A DNA stretch of 54,129 nt from an uncultured Christensenella sp. GTDB lineage: Bacteria > Bacillota > Clostridia > Christensenellales > Pumilibacteraceae. Position 1 is the first letter of the stretch; each line of letters starts with the position of its first letter. The translations under genes and the position numbers were made by a program. Below, one piece after another: positions 30,010-37,947 of the stretch. The notes beneath the pieces are model-generated. The model was not told the DNA's origin. It made no database searches and saw only the letters and a list, made by a program, of their open reading frames with translations. The DNA is taken from positions 1-54,129 of the forward strand of contig CAJUBY010000011.1 of the NCBI GenBank assembly GCA_910585055.1, in the 5' to 3' direction.

Positions 30010-32715
30010 TCATTCGCCGGCGTCCTTGCCGCAGCAGTTTTTGTACTTTTTGCCACTACCGCACGGGCACGGATCGTTCCGCCCTATCTGTTTCGATTTG
30101 GGCGTGACGTCCGGCTCTTTTATCTGCCTTTCGCCGTCGCCGTGGTTTTCTATAAGCTCGGTCTCTTGCTTGGGCGGTTCGGGCGGATACTCGACGTTGG
30201 CGCGCATAAGCATTACCACTACGTCGTCGTGTATATTGTTTATCATCTCGTCGAACATCTCAAAGCCTTCGCGCTGATACGCAATGACCGGATCCTGCTG
30301 ACCGTACGCCTTTAGTCCTATACCGCTGCGCAGCGCGTCCATATTGTCTATATGATCCATCCACTTCTGATCGACGACGCGCAACATAACGTAACGTTCT
30401 ATCTCTTCGAAATCCACACCGTGCTCGTTCGCTTCGTCTATCTTCTGCTGATACGTCCTCTCCACCTCGGTATACAGCATATCCTTAAGCTCGTCAAGCG
30501 TGTAGTTTTTAAGCTTGTCTTCGTCGAAAAACTCGGGTACCCCGGGCAGCAGTTTTCGCTCGACTTCCTTGTTGAGTTCTTCCGAATCCCATTCGTCGTA
30601 ATCGACCTTTGGATCGGTATAGCCGTCCACTATCGTGTCGCATCGTTCGCGGATTATCTTTAATATCTCTTCGTGCATGGGCATTCCCTTAAGCACTTTG
30701 CCGCGCTCCGCGTAAATTATTTCGCGCTGTTTGTTCATTACATTATCGTATTCGAGAACGGACTTACGCACGGAGAAGTTTCTGCCTTCTATATTGCGCT
30801 GTGCGTTTTCGATCTGACGCGAAAGTATTTTCGCGGCGAGCGGCGTATCTTCGTCCACCTTGAACATGGACATGACTTTTTTAAGTCGGTCGCCCCAAAG
30901 TCGCAATACATCGTCCTCCGCAGAAAGATAGAAGATCGAAGATCCCATATCGCCCTGACGTCCGGCACGGCCGCGCAGCTGGTTGTCTATACGCCGTGAT
31001 TCGTGACGTTCGGTGCCTATTATCCGAAGACCGCCGTAAGCGACCACTTTTTCTTTTTCCTCGGCGACCTCCGTCTTGAACTCCTGCATATACTTATTGT
31101 ACAGCTCTCTCGCCTTTTTGGCATCTTCCGTTTCGACAGGGAAAACCGATGCCGCCAGATCGATATCTTCTTCGGCGTACCCTTCTTTAAGCAGCTTTTC
31201 TTTAGCCATAAATTCGGCATTGCCGCCAAGCATTATATCTGTACCGCGGCCTGCCATGTTGGTCGCTATCGTAACTTGGTGCAGCCTGCCTGCTTGCGCT
31301 ATTATAGACGCTTCCTTGGCATGATTTTTAGCGTTAAGGACGTTATGCGGAACTTTTTCCCGACGCAGTATCTTGCTCAACGCTTCGCTCTTTTCGACGT
31401 TTGTCGTGCCTACGAGCACAGGCTGACCGCGGTCGTAACATTCCTTTATGTCCGCAACTATCGCGCGCATTTTTCCCGCGCTGTTAATAAACAGCAGATC
31501 GTTTTCGTCTACGCGCTGGCTGGGCACGTTTGTCGGAATTGTAACAACATCGAGCTTGTAGATAGAACGGAACTCGTTTTCTTCCGTTTTTGCCGTACCG
31601 GTCATACCGGAAAGCTTGTCGTAAAGCCTGAAATAATTTTGGAAAGTTATAGTTGCCAACGTTTTGTTTTCCGATTGGATACGCACGTTTTCCTTGGCTT
31701 CTATAGCTTGATGTAAGCCGTCGTTATACCGCCGTCCTATCATCAAACGCCCGGTGAATTCGTCGACTATGACAACTTCGCCGTCGTTTACTATATAGTC
31801 CTGATCGCGGTGCATTACGAAATTCGCTTTGAGCGCGTTGTTTATATAATGATAAAGCTCGGTGTTTTCGATATCCGCGAGATTTTCGACCTCGAAATAA
31901 GTTTCCGCCCTTTCGATACCTTGTTCGGTAAGATTGATAGCGCGTTTTTTCTCGTCTATCTCATAATCCTCGTCTTTTACGAGCCGGCGGGCGAACCTAT
32001 TGGCACGACTGTACATCTCGCTGCTTTTTCCGCCCTTGCCGGATATGATGAGCGGCGTACGCGCTTCGTCGATGAGAATGGAGTCTACCTCGTCGATTAT
32101 GGCAAACGCAAGATCGCGCTGTACCATATCCTCACGCCGCACCACCATGTTATCGCGCAGATAATCGAATCCCAGCTCGTTGTTAGTGCCGTACGTAATA
32201 TCGCAGTTATATGCAGCGCGCTTCTGATCGGGTTTCATGCCGGAAACCGCCACGCCTACGGTAAGCCCCAAAAATCTGTGGATCTTTCCCATCCATTCCG
32301 CATCGCGCCGCGCAAGATAATCGTTGACCGTAACCACGTGTACGCCCTTGCCAGTCAACGCATTCAAATATGCCGGGAGCGTTGCGACAAGAGTTTTACC
32401 CTCACCCGTACGCATCTCCGCGATACGTCCCTGGTGAAGAGCTATGCCGCCCATTACCTGCACTTTAAAATGCTGCATGTTGAGCACGCGTTTGCCTGCC
32501 TCTCTGACGACCGCAAACGCTTCCGGCAGAAGATCGTCCAGCGTTTCGAAATTTTCGCTATACCGTTTTTTAAACTGTTCGGTCATACCGCGCAGTTCGT
32601 CGTCGGTCATTTCGGCGAATTTGGTTTCGAGCGCCATTACCTGTTCCGCTTTTGCTGACAGTCTTTTGACGTTCCGTCGGTTATCGCTGCCTGTTATGAA
32701 TGAAATAAGTCCCAT
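30010..32715 (-). CDS. secA: Preprotein translocase motor SecA
   Basis: ATPase that drives unfolded preproteins through SecYEG. 901 residues. Walker A is MRTGEGKT (~100-108). The DEAD-like Walker B is IDEVDSILIDEARTPLI (~206-222), followed by TGTAKTE and GRGTDIMLGGNAE. The C-terminal zinc tail NDPCPCGSGKKYKNCCG binds SecB or ribosomes. The ribosome site is GAGGT five bases before ATG. The promoter is at 32795-32823. Confidence 0.99.
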   Translation of the reverse strand: MGLISFITGSDNRRNVKRLSAKAEQVMALETKFAEMTDDELRGMTEQFKKRYSENFETLDDLLPEAFAVVREAGKRVLNMQHFKVQVMGGIALHQGRIAEMRTGEGKTLVATLPAYLNALTGKGVHVVTVNDYLARRDAEWMGKIHRFLGLTVGVAVSGMKPDQKRAAYNCDITYGTNNELGFDYLRDNMVVRREDMVQRDLAFAIIDEVDSILIDEARTPLIISGKGGKSSEMYSRANRFARRLVKDEDYEIDEKKRAINLTEQGIERAETYFEVENLADIENTELYHYINNALKANFVMHRDQDYIVNDGEVVIVDEFTGRLMIGRRYNDGLHQAIEAKENVRIQSENKTLATITFQNYFRLYDKLSGMTGTAKTEENEFRSIYKLDVVTIPTNVPSQRVDENDLLFINSAGKMRAIVADIKECYDRGQPVLVGTTNVEKSEALSKILRREKVPHNVLNAKNHAKEASIIAQAGRLHQVTIATNMAGRGTDIMLGGNAEFMAKEKLLKEGYAEEDIDLAASVFPVETEDAKKARELYNKYMQEFKTEVAEEKEKVVAYGGLRIIGTERHESRRIDNQLRGRAGRQGDMGSSIFYLSAEDDVLRLWGDRLKKVMSMFKVDEDTPLAAKILSRQIENAQRNIEGRNFSVRKSVLEYDNVMNKQREIIYAERGKVLKGMPMHEEILKIIRERCDTIVDGYTDPKVDYDEWDSEELNKEVERKLLPGVPEFFDEDKLKNYTLDELKDMLYTEVERTYQQKIDEANEHGVDFEEIERYVMLRVVDQKWMDHIDNMDALRSGIGLKAYGQQDPVIAYQREGFEMFDEMINNIHDDVVVMLMRANVEYPPEPPKQETELIENHGDGERQIKEPDVTPKSKQIGRNDPCPCGSGKKYKNCCGKDAGE

Positions 32716-32794
32716 TATTACCTCGTAGACTCTTTATGTGCCGGACATTCGCAAAAGAGCGCAATATCCCCATCAATCTTTTGCACCGATTTTA

Positions 32795-32823
32795 ATTTTA
32801 TCACAATTATATGCCAAAAGCAA
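32795..32823 (-). promoter_or_regulatory. Probable secA promoter
   Basis: On the minus strand, TTGCTT (32818-32823), a 17-bp spacer and TAAAAT (32795-32800), about 75 bp before the secA ATG. Confidence 0.55.
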
Positions 32824-32927
32824 GGGATTACGGACATTTGCAAAAGATAATTTACCGCGTCGGCGATCTTGTGATACGTATTTTGCCGAAACGGAATATT
32901 TACGTGCGACTCCGGCAAACTAATGCC

Positions 32928-33083
32928 ATGAAAAGAAAATTTTCGGTATGTGACAATTGCAAACGGCGGTTCCCATCAGAGCTTATGCTGCACTGCGAAC
33001 ACTGCGGCAGCCGCTACTGCCCCGTATGCGCAAAACACCTGGCTATATGCGAATGTACCGGAGATCTGACATACTTCGATTAA
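32928..33083 (+). CDS. Small zinc-ribbon protein, unknown
   Basis: 51 residues from ATG 32928 (MKRKFSVCDNCKRRFPS). Cys pairs CDNC, CEHC, CPVC and CEC, with His 21 and 38 between, could bind two zinc ions. It is divergent from secA. No SD is visible and no promoter was found with confidence, so the start is uncertain; a longer in-frame start at 32811 exists but lacks a ribosome site and overlaps the secA promoter. The dense Cys pattern argues for a real gene. Confidence 0.5.
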   Translation: MKRKFSVCDNCKRRFPSELMLHCEHCGSRYCPVCAKHLAICECTGDLTYFD

Positions 33084-33215
33084 ACTTATGCGGCAGATAA
33101 GATCTCCGGCAAACCGTATCTATCCGTTTTCGACACAAAACGTTTTTCCGCGCGACGGCAAAACGCCTTTCGCATTAAATTAGATGTTTACCGCTGTCAA
33201 ACATAAAAACCGCAC

Positions 33216-33274
33216 AAAAAAGCCGTCTTGCGCAAACAGCAGTCTTTACTGTGACTGCCGCACGCAAAACGGCT
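33216..33274 (-). terminator. Terminator after upp
   Basis: On the minus strand, AGCCGTTTTGCG pairs with CGCAAGACGGCT (one G-T), with an inner stem GCAGTC/GACTGC, followed by TTTTTT. It lies 24 bp past the upp stop. Confidence 0.8.
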
Positions 33275-33297
33275 CCGAAGTAATTAGTATCAACGGA

Positions 33298-33936
33298 TCA
33301 CTTTGTACCGAACAGTCTGTCGCCGGCATCGCCCAGCCCGGGCAGTATATATCCGTTTTCGTTAAGGCATTTATCGAGCACGGCGACAAATATCTTTACG
33401 TCCGGATGAGCGGTCGCCAACCGCTCTACGCCCTCCGGCGCCGCTATTATCGACATCTGTCTTATATCCTTACATCCCTTGTTTTTTAACAGTTCTATCG
33501 CAGCTGCGGCGCTTCCGCCTGTCGCAAGCATGGGATCAAGCACTATAGCGCGCATTTTTTCTATTCCGTCAGGCAGCTTGCAATAATATTCCTGCGGCTC
33601 GAGCGTTTCTTCGTCACGGTACATACCTATGTGTCCGACCTTGGCAGTCGGAAACAGCGTGTGCACACCGGATACCATGCCCAATCCGGCGCGCAATACC
33701 GGCACAACCGCTATAGAGTTTTCGGCAACCATTTGCTGCTTGCATTTCATGAGCGGTGTGGTCACTTCCACTTCCTGCGTGGGCACGTCTTTAAACGCTT
33801 CGTAGGTGAGCAGCATAGTTATTTCTTCCACCAGCTCGCGGAAATCCTTTGTATGAGTATCGACCGAACGCAATATCGCTATTTTATGGCTTATAAGCGG
33901 ATGGTCGAGTATCGTCACGTTATCGAATTTTTTCAT
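33298..33936 (-). CDS. upp: Uracil phosphoribosyltransferase
   Basis: Salvage enzyme: uracil + PRPP to UMP + PPi. 212 residues, usual length. PRPP-binding loop VLDPMLATGGSAAAAIE (~132-148); LRAGLGMVSG and the C-terminal uracil loop (GYILPGLGDAGDRLFGTK) are all present. SD AAAGGA. It follows uraA by 17 bp, forming an uptake-plus-salvage operon. Confidence 0.97.
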   Translation of the reverse strand: MKKFDNVTILDHPLISHKIAILRSVDTHTKDFRELVEEITMLLTYEAFKDVPTQEVEVTTPLMKCKQQMVAENSIAVVPVLRAGLGMVSGVHTLFPTAKVGHIGMYRDEETLEPQEYYCKLPDGIEKMRAIVLDPMLATGGSAAAAIELLKNKGCKDIRQMSIIAAPEGVERLATAHPDVKIFVAVLDKCLNENGYILPGLGDAGDRLFGTK

Positions 33937-33953
33937 TTCTTTTCCTTTGATAT

Positions 33954-35474
33954 TTATTCGGACCTTTGATCTTTTGCCGACACGGAATTTACGGTATCGA
34001 CAGTTGCCGCAGCTTCCGCATTACCGTTTATGCTTTCATCGACGACGGCATCGATTCCGTCCGTCTGTGCCGTCTCGGATTCCGCGCCCTGCGCTTTCTC
34101 GTTGTTTTTGACATTAACCATCAGATTGGTAAGAATACCGAGGATAAGCGCACACGCGACAGATGTAAGCGTTACTTTTCCTATATTGAGTACCATTCCG
34201 CCTACGCCGGCGATAAGAATAACACAAACCGTAAAAAGATTGCGGTTTTCGTTGAGATCCACCTTTTGTATCATCTTAAGACCGGAAACGGCTATAAATC
34301 CGTAAAGTGCTATGCAAACGCCGCCCATCACACATTTGGGGATACTCGCAAGAAACAGGGTGAACGGAGCGAGGAACGCGGACAGTATAGCCATACACGC
34401 CGTAACGAAAATCGTTACGACCGACGCATTGCGCGAAATAGCTACGCACCCGACAGATTCGCCGTAAGTGGTATTGGGGCAGCCGCCGAAAAACGCGCCG
34501 GCAACGGAACCGATACCGTCGCCCAAAAGCGTACGGTGCAGTCCGGGATCTTTAAGCAGATCGGTCTCTATGATCGACGATATATTTTTGTGATCGGCAA
34601 GATGTTCGGCGAACACCACGAACGCGACGGGAATGTACGCTACCGCTATAGAACCTATGTAAGCGCCTATATTCGCATTTCCGTATCCGCCGCCGTGAAT
34701 GTTGAATGCCGTAAGGAACGAAAAATCGGGATACCATGCGGATGCCTGTCCGAGTGTACCGAATGTCTCGAAATTTATTATACGCATTGCTTCAGCGCCT
34801 TCTATATAGCCGAATCCCGTAAAGACCGCCGCCAGCGCATAGCCGGAAAGCATACCGATTATAAAAGGTATCATTTTGAGCATTTTTTTGCCGTATACCG
34901 AACATACGACAGTCACTGCAAGCGTAACGATACCGCACAGCAAACACAGCCACGCCGTTGTATTCATAATATATCCGCCGTTGGCAGCCTGCTGCGCATA
35001 TCCGTAAAAACCGCTGCTTACCAAGTCTTTGACGGCGTTCCCGGCAAGAGACAGTCCGATTATCGCTACGGTAGGTCCTATAACGACCGCCGGCATAAGC
35101 TTGTCTATCCACTTGACACCGGCGAACTTGACTATTACCGCGATTATCACATAAACCAGTCCGGCAAAAACAGCGCCTACGATAAGCCCGAGATATCCGA
35201 GCGACATAGACACACCGCCCGCAAACGCCGCACCCATCGAACCCAAAAACGCAAACGAACTTCCAAGGAAAACAGGGCTTTTAAACTTAGTCAAAAGTTG
35301 GTAAACGATGGTTCCTACGCCGGCGCCGAACAATGCGGCGGAAGGCTGCATCCCGTTGCCCACTATCATAGGAACGGCTATAGTTGCCGCAAGTATAGCG
35401 AGAAGTTGCTGCAACGAAAATAAAAGAAGCCGACCGGTCTTCGGTCTGTCTTTTACACCGTACGTCATTTGCAT
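33954..35474 (-). CDS. uraA: Uracil permease (NCS2 family)
   Basis: Proton-coupled uracil importer of the nucleobase-cation symporter 2 family, 506 residues, about 12-14 membrane helices. Starts MQMTYGVKDRP with SD GGGAGA. The conserved QQLLAILAATIAVP stretch in helix 1 and the central GCPNTTYGESVGCVAISR motif fit UraA. The last ~60 residues after the helices are a hydrophilic Asn/Glu/Ala-rich tail, longer than usual. It is in an operon with upp. No PyrR-binding attenuator was found in the ~80-nt leader. Confidence 0.93.
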   Translation of the reverse strand: MQMTYGVKDRPKTGRLLLFSLQQLLAILAATIAVPMIVGNGMQPSAALFGAGVGTIVYQLLTKFKSPVFLGSSFAFLGSMGAAFAGGVSMSLGYLGLIVGAVFAGLVYVIIAVIVKFAGVKWIDKLMPAVVIGPTVAIIGLSLAGNAVKDLVSSGFYGYAQQAANGGYIMNTTAWLCLLCGIVTLAVTVVCSVYGKKMLKMIPFIIGMLSGYALAAVFTGFGYIEGAEAMRIINFETFGTLGQASAWYPDFSFLTAFNIHGGGYGNANIGAYIGSIAVAYIPVAFVVFAEHLADHKNISSIIETDLLKDPGLHRTLLGDGIGSVAGAFFGGCPNTTYGESVGCVAISRNASVVTIFVTACMAILSAFLAPFTLFLASIPKCVMGGVCIALYGFIAVSGLKMIQKVDLNENRNLFTVCVILIAGVGGMVLNIGKVTLTSVACALILGILTNLMVNVKNNEKAQGAESETAQTDGIDAVVDESINGNAEAAATVDTVNSVSAKDQRSE

Positions 35475-35560
35475 GATTTTTATCTCCCGTATATAAATTG
35501 AATCTAATTGAATCCCGGGCGTTACGCCTATCGCTTCCGATTTTCAAGTCAACCTGTTGT

Positions 35561-35589
35561 ATAATATCAAAAACAGACGGCAATGTCAA
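35561..35589 (-). promoter_or_regulatory. uraA-upp promoter
   Basis: On the minus strand, TTGACA (35584-35589), a 17-bp spacer and TATTAT (35561-35566). It is only ~37 bp from the inverted-repeat end of the AT-rich island, so the island stopped just short of this promoter. Confidence 0.82.
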
Positions 35590-35626
35590 TAATCCGACAG
35601 AAAAAATCACAAACAAAGGTCTATAA

Positions 35627-35640
35627 ATTTTGAAACTAGC
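35627..35640 (+). repeat. Left terminal inverted repeat of the island
   Basis: ATTTTGAAACTAGC, exact inverse of 36947-36960. It adjoins the terminator of the cargo gene. Confidence 0.6.
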
Positions 35641-35641
35641 A

Positions 35642-35677
35642 AAAAAGAACTCTATCATTTAAGGTAGAGTTCTTTTT
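35642..35677. terminator. Terminator of the island gene
   Basis: Perfect 13-bp stem AAAAAGAACTCTA / TAGAGTTCTTTTT with a 10-nt loop, 25 bp past the gene's stop; T-runs on both strands. Confidence 0.88.
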
Positions 35678-35701
35678 ACTGAGTCAAGTATTACAAATTC
35701 T

Positions 35702-36520
35702 CTAACCTGCAATATCAACCCTAAATTTATTCTCATCAATGTTTCCATAATAAACAATAGTATGCCCAAAAAATAGATTATCGTCTTCAAAATAAATGGT
35801 AAAAGAGCTACCGTTAATTTCCATTACAATATTATTTTTATCAATTCGTTTTTCAATTTCGGCTGCAGTAATTTTGTGGTTATCGTCTTCGCTTTTCCAA
35901 TCATTTACCCATTTTACAATATCCTTTGAACAATTTTTCAAAACAGTTTGATAAAAGTTTTTGAAATCAGATTTTATTTTTTTTAATGTTGATATTGAAT
36001 GTGTTGCATCATCACTATTCCTATCAGGCTCTAAGCCAACACTAAGTTTTTTATTTTGTAGTATCATATGTCCTTCATATGTAGAAAAAATTCTATTAAA
36101 TGTAAATGAAATACCATCAATAACTTTGATTATTGGTTTTAATTGTTCTTGTATTATTTCATCAAATCGCTTGTCTTTAATTCTTTTAATTTTTAGTAAA
36201 TAATAAAAATCTTTATCTTTTATTTTCTTACATACAACACTATAGACAGATAATTTATCTACATCTAAAAACTTTAAAGGTTTTTTATTATTTAAATAAT
36301 AAGTTAGCCTAATATCCTTTTGTACCGGCTCATTATTTTCATTTATACATGCAATACACTTGATAGTACTAGAAAAGTATTCATCCCCTTGTGATTTTGC
36401 AGCACCACCAACACGATGTCCTGTAAGAATCGTCATTTTGATAATATTATCTTCACACTCTTTAGAGATATAATTTTTGCAAAATTTTTTATATTCTTTA
36501 ACACTAGTCTTTTCTTCCAT
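35702..36520 (-). CDS. AT-rich hypothetical protein of the island
   Basis: 272 residues from ATG 36520, which has AAAGGAG seven bases upstream. No enzyme motif is recognised. The C-terminal ~70 residues (WVNDWKSEDDNHKITAAEIE, then MEINGSSFTIYFEDDNLFFG, HTIVYYGNID) resemble DUF2262-type domains of Bacillota, as far as memory allows. The N-terminal part is lysine-rich with a Cys pair (CIAC). It is soluble, without signal or membrane segment. Base use is far more AT-rich (AAA, ATA, TTT codons) than any neighbour, which points to acquisition from another genome. It is inside the inverted repeats 35627/36947. Confidence 0.7.
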   Translation of the reverse strand: MEEKTSVKEYKKFCKNYISKECEDNIIKMTILTGHRVGGAAKSQGDEYFSSTIKCIACINENNEPVQKDIRLTYYLNNKKPLKFLDVDKLSVYSVVCKKIKDKDFYYLLKIKRIKDKRFDEIIQEQLKPIIKVIDGISFTFNRIFSTYEGHMILQNKKLSVGLEPDRNSDDATHSISTLKKIKSDFKNFYQTVLKNCSKDIVKWVNDWKSEDDNHKITAAEIEKRIDKNNIVMEINGSSFTIYFEDDNLFFGHTIVYYGNIDENKFRVDIAG

Positions 36521-36539
36521 ACAGATTCTCCTTTCAAAT

Positions 36540-36545
36540 ATTATA
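36540..36545 (-). promoter_or_regulatory. Extended -10 promoter of the island gene
   Basis: On the minus strand, TG-C-TATAAT, about 20 bp before the ATG. There is no good -35, as expected for an extended -10 promoter. Confidence 0.5.
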
Positions 36546-36602
36546 GCATACAATACTAAAACTTGGGCTATAAAAAAAATATTAAAAATTTTTAACTTGG
36601 CA

Positions 36603-36668
36603 TTTAGGCGTGTGCTTGGTATTTACAAGTGGCGTCGCTTCGCTCCGCCAGACAAGAACACGCCTAAA
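36603..36668. repeat. Long nested hairpin A in the island
   Basis: Outer arms TTTAGGCGTGT (36603-36613) and ACACGCCTAAA (36658-36668) pair perfectly. Inside them CTTG/CAAG and TGGCG/CGCCA stack towards the apex. The conserved-looking nesting suggests a structured RNA or a transposon-end hairpin. Confidence 0.6.
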
Positions 36669-36726
36669 CAAAACTAAATTTGGTTAAAGAGGACAAAAGA
36701 GCGGTTGCTGGCAGAGCGTTACGCAT
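36664..36726 (-). CDS. Possible leader peptide overlapping the hairpins
   Basis: A 20-codon ORF (MRNALPATALLSSLTKFSFV) runs through hairpin B into hairpin A and stops at TAG in the A arm; an in-frame TTG lies at 36759. A peptide translated across an attenuator stem would be the classical leader arrangement. No ribosome site is clear. Confidence 0.2.
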   Translation of the reverse strand: MRNALPATALLSSLTKFSFV

Positions 36727-36738
36727 ACCGCTCTTTTG
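36694..36738. terminator. Hairpin B, terminator or attenuator in the island
   Basis: CAAAAGAGCGGT (36694-36705) pairs perfectly with ACCGCTCTTTTG (36727-36738). T-rich flanks follow on the plus strand, and TTTTG on the minus strand. It lies between the upstream promoter (36765-36792) and the cargo gene. Confidence 0.55.
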
Positions 36739-36764
36739 CTTTTTGTTTTCTTCTCTCAATTTTT

Positions 36765-36792
36765 AGTATAAACGAATATTCTTTGTTGTCAA
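36765..36792 (-). promoter_or_regulatory. Second promoter in the island
   Basis: On the minus strand, TTGACA (36787-36792), a 16-bp spacer and TATACT (36765-36770). It points through hairpins B and A towards the island gene. The -35 lies in an inverted repeat (GTTGTCAAGGT 36785-36795 / ACCTTGACAAC 36842-36852; TATAAACGAATA.. / ..TTATTCGTTT further out). Confidence 0.5.
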
Positions 36793-36894
36793 GGTCAAGA
36801 CAAGTGTCATAAGATTTGCAGATTATTTATTTTTTAAGACAACCTTGACAACGGCATAATTATTCGTTTTTGTGGCAGATAAGAGAGAGTAAGG

Positions 36895-36930
36895 AAAAAA
36901 GAAAACATAGGCAGTTGTTTTGTCTATGTT
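36895..36930 (-). terminator. Terminator downstream of rbsK
   Basis: On the minus strand, AACATAG pairs with CTATGTT, followed by TTCTTTTTT. It is the only terminator after rbsK, and it lies inside the island's right repeat. Confidence 0.65.
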
Positions 36931-36946
36931 CTTCTTTAATTATTTC

Positions 36947-36960
36947 GCTAGTTTCAAAAT
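36947..36960 (-). repeat. Right terminal inverted repeat of the island
   Basis: GCTAGTTTCAAAAT, the exact inverse of 35627-35640, 30 bp from the rbsK stop. Confidence 0.6.
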
Positions 36961-36989
36961 GGACTAACTAAGCACGCTTTATTTTACGT

Positions 36990-37946
36990 TCATTTGGATC
37001 TTGCAAACTTTATTTCGTTATTGTAAAGCGCGCAAACTTCTTCGAAAGACGGAATACTTTCCGCAGCGCCTCGGCGCGCGACCGTTATAGATGCGGCGCG
37101 AGTAGCAAACAGACACGCTTCTTTAAACGAATACATCCCTATATGCGGATAAGTCAACGCGAGCGCTCCGACAAAAGTATCGCCGGCGCCCGTAGTGTCT
37201 ACGGCGTTCACCTTTAAAGCCGGGATATGCGATACCAGCTTTCCGTTATCGGATACAGCCGAACCTGCCGAGCCCAACGTAAGCACGACGTATCGCACGC
37301 CGCGATCGTGGAATTCGCGCATAGCTTCAAGCTGCGAGGTCCAGTCCTTGGGGTTTATGCCGGTAAGTATCTGCGTTTCCGTTTCGTTGGGGATTATTAT
37401 ATCCACGTTGTAATAGAAATCGGCAGGCAGTTCTTTTGCCGGCGCGGGGTTGAGCACCGTAGTCATACCTATGGCACGTGCCTTGCGAAGAGCATAGCCC
37501 ACTATATATGTAGGAACTTCCAACTGACACAGCAAAGTATCGGCGGCGGTCGCATTCTGCAGCGCTTCGTCTACGTCGGATTTGCTTATGCCGAGATTTG
37601 CGCCGCTGTACACTAATATTCGATTGTCCTTACCGCTGACGGTAATAACGGCGATACCGGTATTTCGGTTGACACGGCGTACAAATTCCGTATCCACTCC
37701 GTACTCGTCCAACTTGTTTATAAGATCTTCGCCGATTGCGTCCTTTCCCACCTGTCCTATCATTTTTACGGCTTTTCTGCCGTCGTCGTACTTTCTGGCA
37801 AGCCGGGAGATCGCAACTGCCTGGTTGGCGCCCTTACCGCCCAAACCCATTCTGCAGCCGTCGGCTATAAGTGTTTCGCCTTTTTTCGGAACGCGTTCGA
37901 CTTCGAGCGATATGTCGTTATTTATACTGCCTAAAACGTAGATCAT
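36990..37946 (-). CDS. rbsK: Ribokinase
   Basis: PfkB-family sugar kinase: ribose + ATP to ribose-5-phosphate. 318 residues. Substrate motif GGKGANQAVA (~36-45); anion-hole/base motif VDTTGAGDTFVGALAL (~244) with the catalytic Asp. The SD (AAGGAG) lies in the last codons of the preceding Na/Pi transporter gene, whose stop is one base from this ATG. No ribose transporter is nearby; ribose could come from nucleosides. Confidence 0.93.
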   Translation of the reverse strand: MIYVLGSINNDISLEVERVPKKGETLIADGCRMGLGGKGANQAVAISRLARKYDDGRKAVKMIGQVGKDAIGEDLINKLDEYGVDTEFVRRVNRNTGIAVITVSGKDNRILVYSGANLGISKSDVDEALQNATAADTLLCQLEVPTYIVGYALRKARAIGMTTVLNPAPAKELPADFYYNVDIIIPNETETQILTGINPKDWTSQLEAMREFHDRGVRYVVLTLGSAGSAVSDNGKLVSHIPALKVNAVDTTGAGDTFVGALALTYPHIGMYSFKEACLFATRAASITVARRGAAESIPSFEEVCALYNNEIKFARSK

Positions 37947-37947
37947 A

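Larger units (their letters stand above)
35627..36960. mobile_element. Putative 1.33-kb AT-rich island with terminal inverted repeats
   Basis: ATTTTGAAACTAGC at 35627-35640 is repeated in inverse at 36947-36960. Inside the repeats the similarity resumes after an indel (AAGAAC..TAGA). The enclosed DNA is much richer in A/T than its neighbours and carries one gene, its terminator, and ~430 bp of stem-loop-rich noncoding DNA. There is no transposase and no convincing target duplication. It fits a non-autonomous cargo-bearing element, or an old insertion between rbsK and uraA. Mobility is inferred. Confidence 0.5.

Noticed and set aside
35475..35560. PyrR attenuator or purine-type riboswitch in the uraA leader
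   Set aside because: Only a small GGCG-TAA-CGCC hairpin and a GATTCAATT repeat are present; no conserved PyrR loop, terminator or riboswitch core.
35600..36990. Transposase or integrase gene, and a target-site duplication, for the AT-rich island
   Set aside because: No such gene is inside, and bases flanking the two repeats do not match; mobility remains inference.
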